Translations under genes and position numbers: made by a program
The notes under the pieces: model-generated
Database searches by the model: none
Seen by the model: the letters and a program-made list of their open reading frames with translations, nothing else
What the model was told of the DNA's origin: nothing
Shown: piece after piece, positions 62,504 to 64,000 of the stretch
Layout: the number at the start of each line of letters is the position of its first letter
Numbering within the stretch: the first letter of the stretch is position 1
Assembly: GCA_036583965.1 (NCBI GenBank)
Contig: JAZBQD010000014.1
Coordinates: forward strand, 38,364,990 to 38,428,989
Reading direction: 5' to 3'
Source: Prunella strophiata
Taxonomy: Eukaryota; Chordata; Aves; Passeriformes; Prunellidae
DNA: 64,000 bases

Positions 62504-62530
62504 TGCACACACCCACCCACACACCCACCA
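62504..62530. repeat. CACACCC simple repeat
   Basis: A short CA/CCCA-type simple repeat of about 27 nt. Confidence 0.85.
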
Positions 62531-64000
62531 GCACTTTAGACCCAAACTTTTAAGGTTTGGGTTTCCTTCTGGTAGCAACAGCCCAGACGAAAATAGCACA
62601 TACTAGCACAAGGGTAGAGAGCTCTAGGGAAAAACTCCCAAACAATCCCATTTTTGAATATTGTTACAGAAAATTTGAACACACAGTAATTTTGAAGCAC
62701 GCTTTTCCTCTTTGTGAGAATGAACTATAACACATAGAGTCTTGTGCAGACAGTCCTTGAAATTTTTTGGCTGTCTAGATGCTTTTGCATCAGAGTGAAG
62801 GGGAAATTGTGAAGAGAAGCTTCTGAATACCTAAAGACATAAAGGCACTCAGAGACAGGTTCCTCTTACCTTACTTCTTCCATGCACCAAGCATTGCCAG
62901 CAGGGCTAACCTATTTTACCTACAGGGTTGTACATGGCAATTAAAATTATCTCTCCCTGCACATGGTCTGGAAACCTACTTGCTTTGCAGACATGTTGTG
63001 CCCACAGGCATCTTCTCCCAGTGCCCCTCCACAATCCCCTGCCACAAGAAGGGCAAATAAATTTTGCATCAAGAGGGGCTCACTGAGCAGGGAGGCGAAG
63101 GGATGCTCCTGAGCACAGTGGCACAGCTGGCACAGCTGGCACATAAAGCAAGAGTCAGGTCACCCACAGTGCTCAGGGCTTGGATTCTCATCACTTTGGT
63201 TTTTAAATCTCAGGGCAGAACTTGTGACTCTTGTCCCTTGCTAATGGATACATGACACTGGAATATGGTATTCTGTCTTCCTGCTTCTTTGCACCATGCT
63301 GCCATTCTCTGGGTGGAAAGAAAAGGTAGTCCTCTTTACACAAATGAAGCAGATTTAAAGCAATTTAAAAGGAAATCACAATTATAAAATAAGAAAAACT
63401 TGCCTGTTCCTCTATACAGCCTGGGTTAATATGACTGAAAGGATGTGGACACAGGTCTGGGAATCTTTTTAGCAGAAATACTTGCTAGGATGTCAAAAAA
63501 GAATAGCCCAAAATAGCAAGTGTTTGGTAGTTTTTGTTTTGCTTTGGTTTATTTCTCCAAAGGGCTCCCCTTACAAAGAAAATGGTTTGAAGAAAATCTG
63601 CAATTCCCCACTCAGCCTTTCAATTCTTGTCAGCTTTCTCACATACAACACAATTCTTTTTGTTGCTCATGTTCAGTAATTTTGGCTAACAAAGGTAGGC
63701 TCTAAAGTGAAGCAAGCTCAGACCAAGCTACCTGCAGACAGCACAATCCTGTCTTCAGTGATCTCAACCTTGGCATGGATTTTCAGGCTTAAGTACTCAC
63801 TTCAGCATTTATTTCACTCAGCCTTTAGCAAGGTGCAGTTTTTAGCTGGTGTAGTGCTTACTTTCCAAAGCATGCAGTTGTAAAAGACTGAGTATGCCTG
63901 AGCTGGTAGTTTTTTCTCCCTAGAAACTGAACATCTCTTTTTGTGGCAGCACACAAGTCACTTCAGTAATATTGAAAGCAGCAAAAAAATCAGCAGGAAA
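62531..64000. other. Unique noncoding stretch to window end
   Basis: Small unassigned frames at 62947-63255 and 63482-63705. GGCACAGCT is tandemly repeated at 63120-63141. No gene or transposon was recognised up to the window edge. Confidence 0.5.

Noticed and set aside
62144..62599. 151-codon minus-strand frame
   Set aside because: The product is not recognisable and partly overlaps a CA-rich simple repeat. Treated as chance.

Overview
The window looks like vertebrate nuclear DNA, most likely from a bird. Three fragments of CR1 (chicken repeat 1) LINE retrotransposons are recognisable by their 3' ends: one carries ATTCTGTG-type terminal units, and the longest keeps a readable piece of the ORF2 C-terminus (VQRRA...KGLE, HWNRLPREVV). 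There are no bacterial-style operons, Shine-Dalgarno sites or dense long ORFs. CpG is rare, mononucleotide tracts are common and the base composition is mixed AT-rich. CR1 dominance with very few recognisable repeats fits an avian genome. The long A/C-only tracts would suit a songbird, but that last step is only an impression.

No complete protein-coding gene, tRNA, rRNA, CRISPR array or convincing promoter could be supported. The window reads as intergenic or long-intronic sequence. The longest open frames (up to about 180 codons) overlap on both strands in GC-richer patches, have no recognisable domains and are best treated as chance. Two stretches look somewhat coding (about 208-411, and 3714-3924, which ends in a stop and has an acceptor-like T-rich tract before it). 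Neither could be assigned to a family.

Layout. 1-8.4 kb: mixed sequence with the two coding-like stretches, G-quadruplex motifs and a perfect 19-bp inverted repeat carrying an AP-1 core in each arm (5836-5881). 8.4-9.2 kb: a CR1 3' fragment and two T-rich tracts. 9.2-27 kb: unique sequence with a palindrome, a 14-bp hairpin, one CA/TA microsatellite and several AT-rich, homeobox-core-rich blocks that could be conserved regulatory elements. 27.1-27.4 kb: a roughly 270-nt tract of almost pure A and C. 30.1 kb: a CR1 fragment. 31.1-32.4 kb: two G-quadruplex motifs on opposite strands. 33.0-36.6 kb: the best enhancer-like blocks. 37.2-37.8 kb: the longest CR1, on the minus strand. 37.8-64 kb: mostly unremarkable unique DNA, with a short local duplication (45.2 kb), a second A/C tract (52.1 kb), a two-step hairpin (54.4 kb), and a T28/A29 pair bracketing about 0.8 kb whose right end resembles a polyadenylated retrocopy.

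There is no evidence for a multi-gene system. The items most worth a second look are the structural motifs, the retrocopy-like 3' end, the enhancer-like blocks and the two unassigned coding-like stretches.
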